DNA of 64,000 bases from Bacteroidaceae bacterium (lineage in GTDB: Bacteria; Bacteroidota; Bacteroidia; Bacteroidales; Bacteroidaceae). How positions within the stretch are numbered: position 1 is the first letter of the stretch; each line of letters starts with the position of its first letter. A program made the position numbers and the translations under genes. Below the pieces are notes generated by a model. The model saw only the letters and a program-made list of their open reading frames with translations, was not told where the DNA came from and made no database searches. The stretch is from the NCBI GenBank assembly GCA_024699495.1, contig JAILPK010000066.1, forward strand, positions 1 through 64,000, written 5' to 3'. This document shows, piece after piece, positions 33,430-42,497 of the stretch.

Positions 33430-34653
33430 TCAGGCTCTGCCCTTGAATGTGTAGCCCGCGTTTTCCACCGCGTCGCGGAGTGCCTCTTCGGAGGCGGTTC
33501 CTCTGACGCTGAGCGTGTTGGCAGCAGCACTCGCTTTTGCCGACTCCACACCCTCCACCTTTTCCACGGCTCGAACTACGGCGGCCTCACAATGGCTGCA
33601 GTGCATGTTCTCAACCCGATAAACTGTGGCGTCGGGGTCTGATTTCTTACTGCAGAAAGCACTGAAAAATTTCATAATCAAAGCATTTAAAATTAAGATT
33701 GTCAATACGGCGGCACAGACTATTTTGAACAGGCCTGGCATAGCTTTTGCGCCGGCGCAGCATACATCCCTGCCGCCCATCGGGGTTATCTCTATTCCAG
33801 AGGCATTGAGAAGCAAACCAAATAACACTGAGAAACCAACGATGGTGAGCAGATAAATCCATGTGAAACGTCTGCCCATTGACTTGTGCACTACCAGAAT
33901 AGAAGCGAGATTGACTGCCGGACCGGCCATCAGCATTACCAGAGCCGCGCCTGGGGAAAGACCCTTCATGATGAGAGCCGCCGCAATCGGTATGCTGCCG
34001 GTGGAGCAGATATACATGGGGACGGCGATGAGCAGAATGACCAGCATCTGAAGCAGCGGCTGACTGCCGAAACGAAGGAAGAAATCGTCAGGCACTGCCA
34101 CCTGAATCAGAGCTGATATCAGCAGACCGGCGAGCAACCGGCCGCCAATGTCGCGGATCAGCTCGTAATAGGCGTATCTTACTGCGCGCCATAACTTGCT
34201 ACCACGCTCTGCCCGGCAGGAAACGCTCATGTCACACGCGATGTCATCGTCGCTGACAAAACGGTTGACCAGCAGTCCGCCGCACACGCCGGTGACAAGT
34301 GCTGCAGCTGGTCTGATAACGGCAAAAGCCAGTCCCAGCAGCGAGTAGGTGGCGAGGATGGAGTCAAGCCCTGTCTGCGGGGTGGCGATGAGAAACGAAG
34401 CAACAGCCCCCCGGGATGCTTTCTCGTTGCGGAGCCCAATAGCAGTTGGTATTACGCCGCATGAGCACAGCGGCAGCGGGATTCCGAGCAGAGCGGCCCA
34501 AACTACAGACTTTGTATCGTTTTGTGAGAGATATTTGGAGTAGAATTTCTGTGGCACGAAGACATGGAGCACCCCCGCGATAAAGAAACCGAGCAGGAGG
34601 TAAGGAGCCATCTCGCAGACCACATTCAGAAGCGATAATAGAAACTCACGCAT
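33430..34653 (-). CDS. SO_0444-type Cu/Zn efflux permease with HMA domain
   Basis: A 407-residue inner-membrane protein. The permease part (about 1-330) belongs to the ArsP/DUF318 family, with two halves of hydrophobic helices and the signature PLCSCGVIPTAIGL. Residues about 343-405 are a heavy-metal-associated domain with the metal-binding CxxC in MHCSHC. This arrangement is known as the SO_0444 Cu/Zn efflux family, and the C-terminal domain is expected to take up the metal in the cytoplasm. The direction and metal are family knowledge, not shown here. The gene lies 42 bases upstream of the sensor gene on the same strand, but the functions look unrelated. Confidence 0.85.
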   Translation of the reverse strand: MREFLLSLLNVVCEMAPYLLLGFFIAGVLHVFVPQKFYSKYLSQNDTKSVVWAALLGIPLPLCSCGVIPTAIGLRNEKASRGAVASFLIATPQTGLDSILATYSLLGLAFAVIRPAAALVTGVCGGLLVNRFVSDDDIACDMSVSCRAERGSKLWRAVRYAYYELIRDIGGRLLAGLLISALIQVAVPDDFFLRFGSQPLLQMLVILLIAVPMYICSTGSIPIAAALIMKGLSPGAALVMLMAGPAVNLASILVVHKSMGRRFTWIYLLTIVGFSVLFGLLLNASGIEITPMGGRDVCCAGAKAMPGLFKIVCAAVLTILILNALIMKFFSAFCSKKSDPDATVYRVENMHCSHCEAAVVRAVEKVEGVESAKASAAANTLSVRGTASEEALRDAVENAGYTFKGRA

Positions 34654-34675
34654 GTTGTTCTGTTTTATTTATCGG

Positions 34676-34683
34676 CAAAGATA
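34676..34683 (-). promoter_or_regulatory. -7 box of the metal permease gene
   Basis: The minus strand reads TATCTTTG, 23 bases before the start at 34653. A second TATCTTTG on the same strand lies at 34717-34724, and a TACTTTTG on the plus strand at 34706-34713 faces the gene-free stretch. Confidence 0.5.
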
Positions 34684-34724
34684 GGTGTTTTTTTTCATAT
34701 CTCCGTACTTTTGAACAAAGATAT

Positions 34725-35686
34725 TTATTTTTAAGTTCCGAAAGCCTCACCCGAGACCTTTCACCCACCTGGCACCAGACCTACCCCAGGCCACAGCCTC
34801 ACCCCAGCCCCCTCTCCAAAGGGCGAGGGGTGTGAATTGCTTTGAGGACTAGTGGGACTGATGGGGCTGAAATTTTCGAACCCCAAGTTAAATGGTTGCA
34901 AGCTGCTACTTATCGGGGTGGTGGTCGCAGCTTTAGATCCCAGGGCGGCGCAAGCCGTTTACAGTTTATTCTTTAGGCTGCGCGAAGAAATGCTAACGGC
35001 TAACGGTTATTCCACCTCATCTGCGTTCTCTTTAGCCATATACCAGTTAACATTTAAAAAGCTATTTACTCCACTTCAGATGCTTGTATGTGTACTGCTA
35101 TCCATAGGCTCACAGCGCAATTAATCAAGGCTTATTTAATCTGAGACGGCCGTCACCTGAATCTGAGACAGCCGTCACCTGAATCTGAGACGGCCGTCTC
35201 AGATTGAATACACTGGCACACACCGACTTATCAGCCGTGTTTCATCGGCATTTTTCCCTTGCTCTGTTGCATGATATGCCTTGTGTAAAACAGCCCCCTA
35301 CATAGGGCATGCAACCATGCATTAGAAGTCTGCCCCCAATGTGACAGTTTTGCAGGCGATGATACATCCTCCAAGGACAACACCGACGTGCGGTTGGTCA
35401 ACTGCATGGAATCAATCTTAGGGATTATCTCAATGATTTCATCAGCCAGATGCCGTGTCATACCAAAGCATCATACGATGAACTCTTACAACATCCCTTC
35501 AGTTACAAAGAATCCGTAAACTTGTCACTTCGTTAACTAAGGAATAAACTCGTCAGCTTGACAACTCGTCACTTTGTCAAATAGGGAATCACCTTCTTCA
35601 ACTTGACAACTCGTCAACTAAGTAATCACCTTGTAAACTCAAAAACCAATGAGCTCAAAAACTCAAAAACTAACGAACTAAAAAAC
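34725..35686. other. Long gene-poor stretch with repeat fragments
   Basis: Nearly 1 kb without a convincing gene. It contains a CCCCTCTCCAAAGGGCGAGGGG-like hairpin (about 34810-34832), pieces of the GC-rich module (about 34943-34985), the 22-base palindromic repeats at 35138-35205, and ACTCGTCA/CTTGTCA nine-base-like units with CTCAAAAAC repeats (about 35520-35685). A 76-codon minus-strand frame at 35231-35461 has no recognisable family and is left unannotated. Confidence 0.6.
35138..35205. repeat. 22-base repeats ending in a perfect 24-base palindrome
   Basis: Two units AATCTGAGACRGCCGTCACC-TG (35138-35159 and 35160-35181), then a third beginning the same way that closes into its own reverse complement: AATCTGAGACGG joined to CCGTCTCAGATT (35182-35205). 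There are no spacers and no cas genes, so this is not a CRISPR array. It resembles multi-copy protein-binding sites or a transposable-element end. Confidence 0.85.
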
Positions 35687-36553
35687 TTATTTTCCTGCGT
35701 TCTTCATTTTCTGAATAGCCTGCAGGGTTTTCTGGTGTCCTATGGCAATCAGCTTTTCCGATTTGTCGTAATCGAAACCTCCGTAGCGAGCCATCTGAAT
35801 GTCAATGAGTAAATCAGGCTTCATCAGTTTTGCCATGAGGATAGAATTCTGACGGATCATCAGGGAACTGACTCTCGAAAGCATTGTATAGTGGTTGAAT
35901 TCAAGGTCATCGGGGATGAGCCGGTTGAGAATCTTTTGTGAGAGCGATGAACTGTGCTTGCGTCTCTCTGTGAGTTCGTGTTCCATCTCCCACTGCCCTT
36001 TGTAATCGTGACCGCTCACGTCAACGCCAACCAGGATGTCACCGTCATGACGCGCTACGCGGTTAAGGGGGATGGGGTTGGTCACGCCGCCATCGATGAG
36101 AATCATGCCATCCCGTTTAACGGGTTCGTAGAACGAGGGTAGGGATATTGATGCGCGGATTGCCTTAAACAGACTGCCGCTGCTGAAGACTACCTCACGG
36201 CCGTTCTTCCAATCGGTCGCTATGGCGCAGTATGGAATCGGGAGCTCTTCTATATTGATATCAGGAACAAACTCCATAATAGCCTCGATGATTCGGGTGC
36301 CTTTGACCAGATGGTTGATGGAGAAGGAGAAGTCAGTCAGTTCCAGCATCCTCTTTCTGTCTATACTCTTCATCCATTGGCGGAACTCATTCAATTTTCC
36401 GGCTGCATACACCCCTCCGATGAGTGCACCCATAGAGCACCCCGCGATTGAGGTGATGCGATAACCGTTGTTCTCCAGCTCCTCTATAGCCCCGATGTGG
36501 GCTAGTCCTCTGGCCCCTCCGCTCGAGAGAACCAATGCAATATCCTGGGTCAT
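35687..36553 (-). CDS. Patatin-like phospholipase
   Basis: A 288-residue protein of the bacterial patatin family (RssA/YchK-like). The oxyanion-hole loop SGGARG (11-16), the nucleophile elbow GCSMG with Ser40 and the catalytic Asp154 in IDGG form the expected Ser-Asp dyad. These enzymes cleave acyl chains from lipids. There is no signal peptide, so it should act at the inner face of the cytoplasmic membrane. It lies 133 bases after msrA on the same strand with no clear promoter of its own, so it may be the last gene of the LuxR-NhaC-MsrA-patatin run. Confidence 0.9.
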   Translation of the reverse strand: MTQDIALVLSSGGARGLAHIGAIEELENNGYRITSIAGCSMGALIGGVYAAGKLNEFRQWMKSIDRKRMLELTDFSFSINHLVKGTRIIEAIMEFVPDINIEELPIPYCAIATDWKNGREVVFSSGSLFKAIRASISLPSFYEPVKRDGMILIDGGVTNPIPLNRVARHDGDILVGVDVSGHDYKGQWEMEHELTERRKHSSSLSQKILNRLIPDDLEFNHYTMLSRVSSLMIRQNSILMAKLMKPDLLIDIQMARYGGFDYDKSEKLIAIGHQKTLQAIQKMKNAGK

Positions 36554-36686
36554 TTTTCTGAAAATCGGTGTTATAATCAGACAGTTTGGCTTAAAAGAGA
36601 TTCTATATTGTCAGACATGGTGAACAAGTCATCAAAAGAAACTGACATTGGTATAAAAAGAAGGGCTCGGGTTATGCCTGCGTGAC

Positions 36687-37193
36687 TTATTTCTGATTGG
36701 CTTTTTTTGCGAACTCAAACAGGGCAAGAGGCAGGTGGCAATAGCCTGAGGGGTTCTTCTCGAGATAGTCTTGATGGTAATCTTCAGCAGGATAGAAATG
36801 GTCCAGAGGCTGCCTCTCTACGGCAATCGGCTCAGAGTATTTCTTCTGTTCCTCAGCGAAGACCTTGTCAATTATTCCACGGTCGGCGGCATCAGTGTAA
36901 TAGATGCCGGTGCGGTAACGTGTCCCCTCGTCCTCTCCCTGGCGGTTTATGCTTGTGGGTTCAATCGCCTTGAAGTATAACTGCAGCAGATATTCCAGAC
37001 TGATCACTTCTGGATTGTAGCGCACATGCACAGTCTCAGCGTGGCCTGTGGTGTCTGTATAAACCTCTTTATACGATGGGTTTTCTGTGGTTCCGTTGGC
37101 AAAACCGACTTCAGTTTCAATCACTCCGTTGATTTGTTTCAGGAAATGCTCTGTACCCCAGAAACACCCGCCTGCAAGATAGATGTCTTTCAT
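36687..37193 (-). CDS. msrA: Peptide methionine sulfoxide reductase MsrA
   Basis: A 168-residue cytoplasmic enzyme of standard MsrA length. GGCFWGTEH contains the catalytic Cys10, and the YHQDYLEKNPSGYC end carries the likely resolving Cys. It reduces the S form of methionine sulfoxide in proteins or free, using thioredoxin. Conserved VGFANGTTENPSYKEV and GHAETVHVRYNPE segments confirm the family. There is no fused MsrB domain. It follows the NhaC gene by 55 bases on the same strand. Confidence 0.96.
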   Translation of the reverse strand: MKDIYLAGGCFWGTEHFLKQINGVIETEVGFANGTTENPSYKEVYTDTTGHAETVHVRYNPEVISLEYLLQLYFKAIEPTSINRQGEDEGTRYRTGIYYTDAADRGIIDKVFAEEQKKYSEPIAVERQPLDHFYPAEDYHQDYLEKNPSGYCHLPLALFEFAKKANQK

Positions 37194-37248
37194 TGTTAGT
37201 GTATATATGTTAGGCGCTAAAGCAGTTTATTGTAAGTTTAGAATATAG

Positions 37249-38685
37249 TTAAAGAGTTGATGACTGACGTTCGGCTGCAGTTGGTTCGTTGGCATCAGTA
37301 ACCGGGTGAACATATTTTGTGGCAGCAAATAATATGCTGGTGAAGGGCGAGAGCAAGTTGAAGAAGCAGTAAGGCAGGTAGGTGAGGGTGGCAACGCCAA
37401 GTACGGTGCTCTGCACCAGACCGCATGTGTTCCAAGGCACCAGAACGCTGGTGACGGTTGCGCCATCCTCGCAGGTGCGGCTTAGCAGACGGTTCTCATA
37501 TCCCCGCTCGCGATAGACATCCTTGAACATCGAACTGGCAAGGATGATGCTTAGGAACTGGTCGGCGAGGGCTATGTTGCAGAAGATTCCGGTGAATACT
37601 GTGGAAGCCACCAGCGAGGCCGTTCCGTGGACGAAGCGGAGCAGCATCTGCATCACGTCGCGCAGAATGCCAGTTGCCGTAACCACTCCGCCGAACACCT
37701 GGGCGCAGATTATCAGCCAGATGGTTGGCATCATCCCTGCCATCCCGCGCGTGCGGACGAGTTGGTCGAGCTGTTCTGCTCCCGTATGTATCTGGGTGGA
37801 GCCATAGATGACTCTCATAATTCCTTCGTACCAGCTATTCTCGGCAATCTGTGCAATCAGCGCCGGTTGCCAGATGACAGCGACAATAGCAGCCATCATG
37901 GCAGCCAGAAAAAGAACTACCATTGCAGGCCAGCGCCGTGCAATCATCGTGCCCGTAATAACCGGAACGAGCAAGAGCCAAGGGGAAATCATAAAGTTGT
38001 TTTCCAATTGGCTCAGGAAATTCATCTCCCCGCTGCCAGAGACATCCATACTCAGGCCTGCCACGATGAATATCAGAAGCGAGACGCAGAAGGTCGGTAT
38101 GGTCGTTGTCATCATGTAACGGATATGTGTGAAGAGGGGCGTGCCCGACACACTTGATGCCAGCACTGTGGTGTCAGACAGTGGGGACAACTTGTCACCG
38201 AAATAGGCTCCGGTGATGATGCTTCCGGCCACCCATCCGTCGTCGAATCCGTGTGCACGACCGATGCCCATAAGAGCCACACCGATTGTTGCCACTGTGG
38301 TCCACGAGGAACCGACCATCAGACTGACCAGAGCGCAGAAGAGGCTGCTGCTTACGAGAAACCATTCAGGCCGCAGGACCTGCACCCCATAGAAAATCAT
38401 TGTGGGAACGATGCCGGAAATAATCCATGTGCCGCCGATGGCGCCGATGAGCAGAAGGATTATTATGCTTGGCATGCAACTTGATATCTTGGCCGACATC
38501 TCCTGCTCGAGAGCCTCCCATTCCACGCGCCCCATGAGATAACCTACAAACACACATATAGCGGAGGCTATGAGAAGAGAAACCTGGGTGGCGCCGTCGA
38601 GGGCATCTGTCCCAAACACCGAGACACAAAAGGCAATCAGCGCAATCAGAGCTGCAAACGGGATGAGAGACAGATAACGTTGCAT
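37249..38685 (-). CDS. NhaC-family Na+/H+ antiporter
   Basis: A 478-residue polytopic membrane protein with about 11-12 hydrophobic helices. The paired motifs GSSWTTVATIGVALMGIG and GAYFGDKLSPLSDTTVLA, and later the LADQFLSIIL and LVPWNTCGLVQSTVLGV stretches, are typical of the NhaC/ion transporter superfamily. These proteins exchange protons for sodium or, in some members, amino acids or malate for lactate, so the cation is not certain. It starts 19 bases after the LuxR-type regulator gene on the same strand, suggesting co-transcription and possible control by it. Confidence 0.88.
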   Translation of the reverse strand: MQRYLSLIPFAALIALIAFCVSVFGTDALDGATQVSLLIASAICVFVGYLMGRVEWEALEQEMSAKISSCMPSIIILLLIGAIGGTWIISGIVPTMIFYGVQVLRPEWFLVSSSLFCALVSLMVGSSWTTVATIGVALMGIGRAHGFDDGWVAGSIITGAYFGDKLSPLSDTTVLASSVSGTPLFTHIRYMMTTTIPTFCVSLLIFIVAGLSMDVSGSGEMNFLSQLENNFMISPWLLLVPVITGTMIARRWPAMVVLFLAAMMAAIVAVIWQPALIAQIAENSWYEGIMRVIYGSTQIHTGAEQLDQLVRTRGMAGMMPTIWLIICAQVFGGVVTATGILRDVMQMLLRFVHGTASLVASTVFTGIFCNIALADQFLSIILASSMFKDVYRERGYENRLLSRTCEDGATVTSVLVPWNTCGLVQSTVLGVATLTYLPYCFFNLLSPFTSILFAATKYVHPVTDANEPTAAERQSSTL

Positions 38686-38704
38686 AAAAGAAGGTTGAAT
38701 ATCA

Positions 38705-39448
38705 TCATATCTCCTCCAAACCGACCAGACCGTGGGTCACAGCGTAGATGGTAAGGGCTGAAACAGAATGGAGGTTCAGTTTTTCGCAGATGTTCTTGCG
38801 ATGAGAAATGACTGTGGCGAGCGAAATACAGAGCCGGTCTGCTATCTCTTTGTTTATAAAACCGCGGGCCACCAAGGCCAAAACTTCGGCCTCGCGCTTG
38901 CTGATAGGGATGTTGTTGGTCATAGAGTCCCATTCCTTGAGCGACGGATGGCGGAATCCGCTTCCGTTCGGATTCGCATGTCCGCGCTGATGCAGGGCGA
39001 GCAGTGCCTTGACCAGATTATGCTCGGTCTTTGAGGTGTCCAAGGTGAGATAGCTACCGAGACTGGGACTAGCCATGTCTTTTGCCGTGAGGACAATTGT
39101 CTGCCTTTGGTGCGAAATGAAAAACTGACTGTTGGCCAAAAGTATGCGGGGAGATACAAAATAATGGAAAAAATGAATCGCCGGCTGTTGGCTGTCGGCT
39201 TGTCCTGCCGGTTGCTGTCCGAAGGGATGTTGCCCTGCCGGCGGCTGCTGCTGCTTCCCTAAGGGATGCTGTCCCGCTACTTGCTGCCCGAATGGTTGCT
39301 GCTCAGAAAGCTGCTGGTTGTCTGCCATAAATTCCTCAAAAGAAGGATAAACGCTTACATCAACCATCGGCACAATGGTGTCTAACATTGTCTTCAGGCC
39401 GACGGCTTCAAGCGTGTTCTCGTTGATTATGGCAAAGCGGGGTATCAT
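38705..39448 (-). CDS. LuxR-type regulator with Gln/Pro-rich insertion
   Basis: A 247-residue DNA-binding protein. The C-terminal helix-turn-helix (about 180-240; ISKREAEVLALVARGFINKEIADRLCIS) is of the LuxR/NarL class. The N-terminal part begins like a receiver domain (FAIINENTLEAVGLKTML) but lacks the acidic pocket and a clear phospho-acceptor Asp. Residues 45-89 are an insertion of loose repeats (QQPFGQQ, GQHPLGKQQQPP, GQHPFGQQPAGQ). The insertion splits the receiver-like part, leaves the frame intact, and looks like recent repeat expansion. It is probably a phosphorylation-independent regulator. It heads a leftward run with NhaC, MsrA and patatin. Confidence 0.8.
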   Translation of the reverse strand: MIPRFAIINENTLEAVGLKTMLDTIVPMVDVSVYPSFEEFMADNQQLSEQQPFGQQVAGQHPLGKQQQPPAGQHPFGQQPAGQADSQQPAIHFFHYFVSPRILLANSQFFISHQRQTIVLTAKDMASPSLGSYLTLDTSKTEHNLVKALLALHQRGHANPNGSGFRHPSLKEWDSMTNNIPISKREAEVLALVARGFINKEIADRLCISLATVISHRKNICEKLNLHSVSALTIYAVTHGLVGLEEI

Positions 39449-39510
39449 TATCGTTGACGGTTATGGATTGACAATCTGTGATTTTATTCCCTTGTCTTTC
39501 AGGTGGCATA

Positions 39511-40605
39511 CTATTGCCACACATTTCTGATTCCAGTGGTAACATCCATGTATGCTTTTACGCGGTCATAGATGTTATGCACTATGGAATTGGTATAAAG
39601 CGTGAATTCTTTGGTGTGATAGTTCTGCTTGCCCATAACCCATGTGGCAGGATAGAAACCGAGGTCGTTAGTGCCGTAATTGGAGACGAACAGGATGTTG
39701 TGATCGGGATGGATACGAACGGTCACTTCTCCACCGTCAACCCCGGCAATACCCGGCACTACGGCTTCTTCGTAGCCTGTGCTCCAAGTAATAGGATTTA
39801 TGCAGCAGCCCACGGGCTTTTGGATTATCGGCCACATGGAACTCTCGTCGCCTACGCTGGAGAAGCAGCAGGTGACACCGATATCATTGGCGCCCTGGGC
39901 GGGCTTTAGGTTGTCTGGGTAATTGGCGAGGTCTTCAGGGGTCACTTTATAACCGATTACGTAGGCGCATACAAGCCGTTGCATGAGGGTGGGGGAGAGG
40001 CTCTTCACCAACTCCACAGTGCCCTTGCCTCCCTGACTGAAACCGGCGATTATAAACGGTCGGCCTTGGTTATAGTGTTCCAGATAGTAATTGAATGCCC
40101 GCTTCAGATCCTGCAGGGCATAGGGGAAGCGGTTGGCTACCGACTCTTCGCTCAGAAACGACTGCAACGTAATCTCCCTATAGAAAGGCACATAGAGATT
40201 CGTGGTGACTCCGAAGGCCGCACGGGCATAATTCCATTCTTTGGTCACCTCTTTGCGCTGGTTCTCGTCGTAGGTGTTCATGTGGCCGTAGGTCCGGAAA
40301 TTTTGAACGTAATCGGTCACTATGTATGTCGGCAACACGTAGAACACATCTGCCTCTGCCTGTCCTGTCTGAGCTTCCTGGATCAGCCACTGGGATTCTT
40401 CTGTATAGTCAGGCTCGGGCGGCATGTTTACTGCACCCCAGTCAAGATCGTCAAGAGCGAGCGTGTCTGGCTCAGATATTGCCTCGTAGTATGGTGTTGG
40501 CTGTGACTCTCTGTTTTGGTCTGTCTCGATGGTTTCAACGGAGCATGACGCAAGCAGGAATGGTGTAAGAAATGCTTTTAAAAGAATATGTTTACTATTC
40601 TTCAT
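39511..40605 (-). CDS. DUF3089 family lipoprotein, alpha/beta hydrolase
   Basis: A 364-residue protein. The start at 40605 gives a lipoprotein signal (MKNSKHILLKAFLTPFLLAS followed by the lipid-modified Cys in LLASCS); the ATG at 40635 lies inside the promoter box and is rejected. DUF3089 proteins are alpha/beta hydrolases; here FIIAGFSQGGKGTVEL supplies the nucleophile Ser, and RIHPDHNI near the end may supply the His. Family members include sugar ester and lipid esterases, but the substrate is unknown. The protein should be anchored in a membrane facing the periplasm or the surface. It is transcribed alone, 62 bases before the LuxR gene. Confidence 0.82.
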   Translation of the reverse strand: MKNSKHILLKAFLTPFLLASCSVETIETDQNRESQPTPYYEAISEPDTLALDDLDWGAVNMPPEPDYTEESQWLIQEAQTGQAEADVFYVLPTYIVTDYVQNFRTYGHMNTYDENQRKEVTKEWNYARAAFGVTTNLYVPFYREITLQSFLSEESVANRFPYALQDLKRAFNYYLEHYNQGRPFIIAGFSQGGKGTVELVKSLSPTLMQRLVCAYVIGYKVTPEDLANYPDNLKPAQGANDIGVTCCFSSVGDESSMWPIIQKPVGCCINPITWSTGYEEAVVPGIAGVDGGEVTVRIHPDHNILFVSNYGTNDLGFYPATWVMGKQNYHTKEFTLYTNSIVHNIYDRVKAYMDVTTGIRNVWQ

Positions 40606-40632
40606 AATCTTCTCAGTATGCTTATTTCGGCA

Positions 40633-40640
40633 CAAAGGTA
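40633..40640 (-). promoter_or_regulatory. -7 box of the DUF3089 gene
   Basis: The minus strand reads TACCTTTG, 27 bases before the start codon at 40605. It fixes the start downstream of 40635. Confidence 0.6.
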
Positions 40641-40698
40641 GTATTAATTACTGAAGAACAATCTTTTTGCAGGCTTTATTTTCAGATTATTAGCAGAT

Positions 40699-41364
40699 TT
40701 ATTTCCTTCGGGCAAGGTATCTGCTTAGTCCCTCGCGCCGCAGGGTGCATGCGGGACAATGTCCGCACCCGTCGCCTACGATGCCGTTGTAGCAGGTGAG
40801 AGTCTCGTTACGGACCAGCTCCAGAACGCCCAACTCATCGGCCAATTCCCAAGTCTGCTCTTTGTCAATCCACATCAGCGGCGTATGGATAACAAACTGC
40901 TCATCCATGCCGAGGTTGAGGGTTACGTTGAGGCTTTTTATGAAAGCATCGCGGCAGTCGGGATAACCGCTGAAATCTGTCTGCGAAACACCTGTGACAA
41001 GGTGGTTTATGCCATGTTCGCGGGCGAACACGGCAGCTACGCTCAGAAAGAAGAGGTTACGGCCGGGCACGAATGTGTTTGGTGGTCCGTCGGACGGCTT
41101 CTTCTGGTCCATCGTAATGCTGTTGTCTGTAAGTGCATTCCTGCCCAACGAGCCAATAAAAGAGACATCCATGTGATGCCATGTCACACCGGCCTTGGCG
41201 GCGATGTCTTTTGCCACCTGAACTTCTTTTACGTGCCGCTGACCATAGGTGAATGTGAGCGCTTCCACTTCGCGGAATTGTCTCTTTGCCCAAAAGAGGC
41301 AGGTCGTGCTGTCCTGACCTCCGCTGAACACAACCAGGGCACTTTTCTTATTCATCGGATTCAT
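40699..41364 (-). CDS. queC: 7-cyano-7-deazaguanine synthase QueC
   Basis: A 221-residue enzyme that turns 7-carboxy-7-deazaguanine into preQ0 using ATP and ammonia, a step of queuosine tRNA modification. The PP-loop SGGQDST (14-20) binds ATP, and four zinc Cys lie at 191, 200, 203 and 206 (C...CGHCPAC). [17 protein letters not shown] and [14 protein letters not shown] match the family. The gene lies downstream of the queuosine-precursor transporter gene on the same strand. queD, queE and queF are not in the window. Confidence 0.96.
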   Translation of the reverse strand: MNPMNKKSALVVFSGGQDSTTCLFWAKRQFREVEALTFTYGQRHVKEVQVAKDIAAKAGVTWHHMDVSFIGSLGRNALTDNSITMDQKKPSDGPPNTFVPGRNLFFLSVAAVFAREHGINHLVTGVSQTDFSGYPDCRDAFIKSLNVTLNLGMDEQFVIHTPLMWIDKEQTWELADELGVLELVRNETLTCYNGIVGDGCGHCPACTLRREGLSRYLARRK

Positions 41365-41446
41365 CTTGTAGAATGATTTTTTTCTTGATGAAAGAATTTT
41401 ATTGACGTGGGAGTGACTTGCTTTGTGAAGAAAGAGTTCATTGTCT

Positions 41447-41535
41447 CTGAAAGAGCTCCTTCTTGCAGAATGCCTTCCTCCTTGCAGAAAGGTTTCCTTT
41501 TCTCTTAACGCCTTCCTTCTTCTTTCAGAAAGTCC
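41447..41535 (-). repeat. Imperfect direct repeats between transporter and queC
   Basis: Units of roughly 20 bases recur around TCTTGCAGAATGCCTTCC, CCTTGCAGAAAGG and CTTTCAGAAAGTCC in the 171-base gap. They may be decayed repeat DNA or a weak processing site; no gene is present. Confidence 0.4.
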
Positions 41536-42210
41536 TTAAATTACGCTGTATTTTACTCCCTCGTCATAGACATCAACGCCTTCGGTGCGCTTCAGCCATC
41601 CGACCACTCGTATGGTTACGGGGAGAGCCAGCACCTCATAGAGGGTTTTTACTACCACCTGACTGATTACCATCAAGGCGAGGTTGCGGGGCGGAACAAT
41701 ACCTCCGAGAGCTATAGGGAAGAAGATGAGCGAGTCGGCCAATTCGCCTGCAATTGTGCTGACCACAGCCCTTAGGGAGAACCGCTGTCCTTTGTGACGC
41801 AGTTTCATACGGCTCATCACGTAGGCATTGAGCAGTGAGCCAACGACAAATGCAGCAAAAGAGGCCAGAGCCACTCGCGGAGCCAAGCCGAAAAGGGCAT
41901 GGAAACCCTCCTGATTGGTCCAATAAGGGGCGCCGGGGATGAGGTCGGCCAACCAAGCCAGGAGCACAAATGCGAAGTTCATCACGAAGCCGGTCCAAAT
42001 GATGAGTTTCGCACGTTGGAATCCCCACACCTCGGTTATGCAGTCATTTACCACATACGAAATCGGAAATACCAAAACGCCAGTGGTGAGGTTCAGAGGG
42101 CCGAATTGAATTTGTTTGGTTGCTAACAGGTTTGCCAAAATCAGACAAACGCAGAAGGTCACGCCAAGTAGCATGAACGTCGTGCTGACGCTTTCGTTTT
42201 TTATAGACAT
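41536..42210 (-). CDS. Queuosine precursor transporter (YhhQ/VUT family)
   Basis: A 224-residue inner-membrane protein with about six hydrophobic helices. NLLATKQIQFGPLNLTTGVLVFPISYVVNDCITEVWG is the typical VUT opening, and ELADSLIFFPIALGG and YEVLALPVTIRVVGWLK close it. YhhQ imports preQ0 or preQ1 into E. coli, and the adjacent queC supports the same substrate class here. The start at 42210 is chosen because the promoter box lies at 42289-42296; the longer frame up to 42456 crosses it. The 5' leader of about 75 bases was checked for a preQ1 riboswitch without a convincing match. Confidence 0.9.
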   Translation of the reverse strand: MSIKNESVSTTFMLLGVTFCVCLILANLLATKQIQFGPLNLTTGVLVFPISYVVNDCITEVWGFQRAKLIIWTGFVMNFAFVLLAWLADLIPGAPYWTNQEGFHALFGLAPRVALASFAAFVVGSLLNAYVMSRMKLRHKGQRFSLRAVVSTIAGELADSLIFFPIALGGIVPPRNLALMVISQVVVKTLYEVLALPVTIRVVGWLKRTEGVDVYDEGVKYSVI

Positions 42211-42288
42211 AATTCTTGTTTTGTTAAAGGGGGTGGCGCGGACGGGTTTTGTCCTGGCTTCGCAAGTACCCCTGCTGTTTTGCGGGTG

Positions 42289-42296
42289 CAAAGGTA
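42289..42296 (-). promoter_or_regulatory. -7 box of the transporter-queC genes
   Basis: The minus strand reads TACCTTTG, 79 bases before the start codon at 42210. It shares the 287-base gap with the rightward sialic acid promoter. Confidence 0.55.
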
Positions 42297-42432
42297 CTAA
42301 ATAAATGTGAAAACAAAAAAATAAAATGGCAAAAGAGGATAATAAAACACGAATCAACTGTGTGTTTATGGAGAAAATGAATAAAAAAGATAAAATAAAA
42401 GGGGATTTTGAGATGAGATATAAAAAATGTAG

Positions 42433-42440
42433 TAACTTTG
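42433..42440 (+). promoter_or_regulatory. -7 box of the sialic acid operon
   Basis: TAACTTTG lies 58 bases before the ATG at 42498, in A/T-rich DNA with a TTTTG about 23 bases upstream as a possible -33 element. Confidence 0.5.
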
Positions 42441-42497
42441 CCACGCAATCAAGCATATATGAGCTAACTACATATTTTTTATTTTATACTTTATTTT

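Noticed and set aside
34852-35124. 90-codon plus-strand frame
   Set aside because: Runs through GC-rich module fragments, with no family resemblance and no promoter in range except a stray TACTTTTG.
35138-35205. Short repeat array as a CRISPR
   Set aside because: Only three 22-base units, directly adjoining without spacers, and no cas gene in the window.
35231-35461. 76-codon minus-strand frame
   Set aside because: No family, no clear RBS or promoter, and it lies in a repeat-rich gap; it could be a fossil but cannot be supported.
42211-42288. preQ1 riboswitch before the queuosine-precursor transporter
   Set aside because: The A-rich end CTTTAACAAAACAAG recalls the tail of a preQ1-I aptamer, but no P1 stem with a loop of the right length could be drawn. 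A covariance search would settle it.
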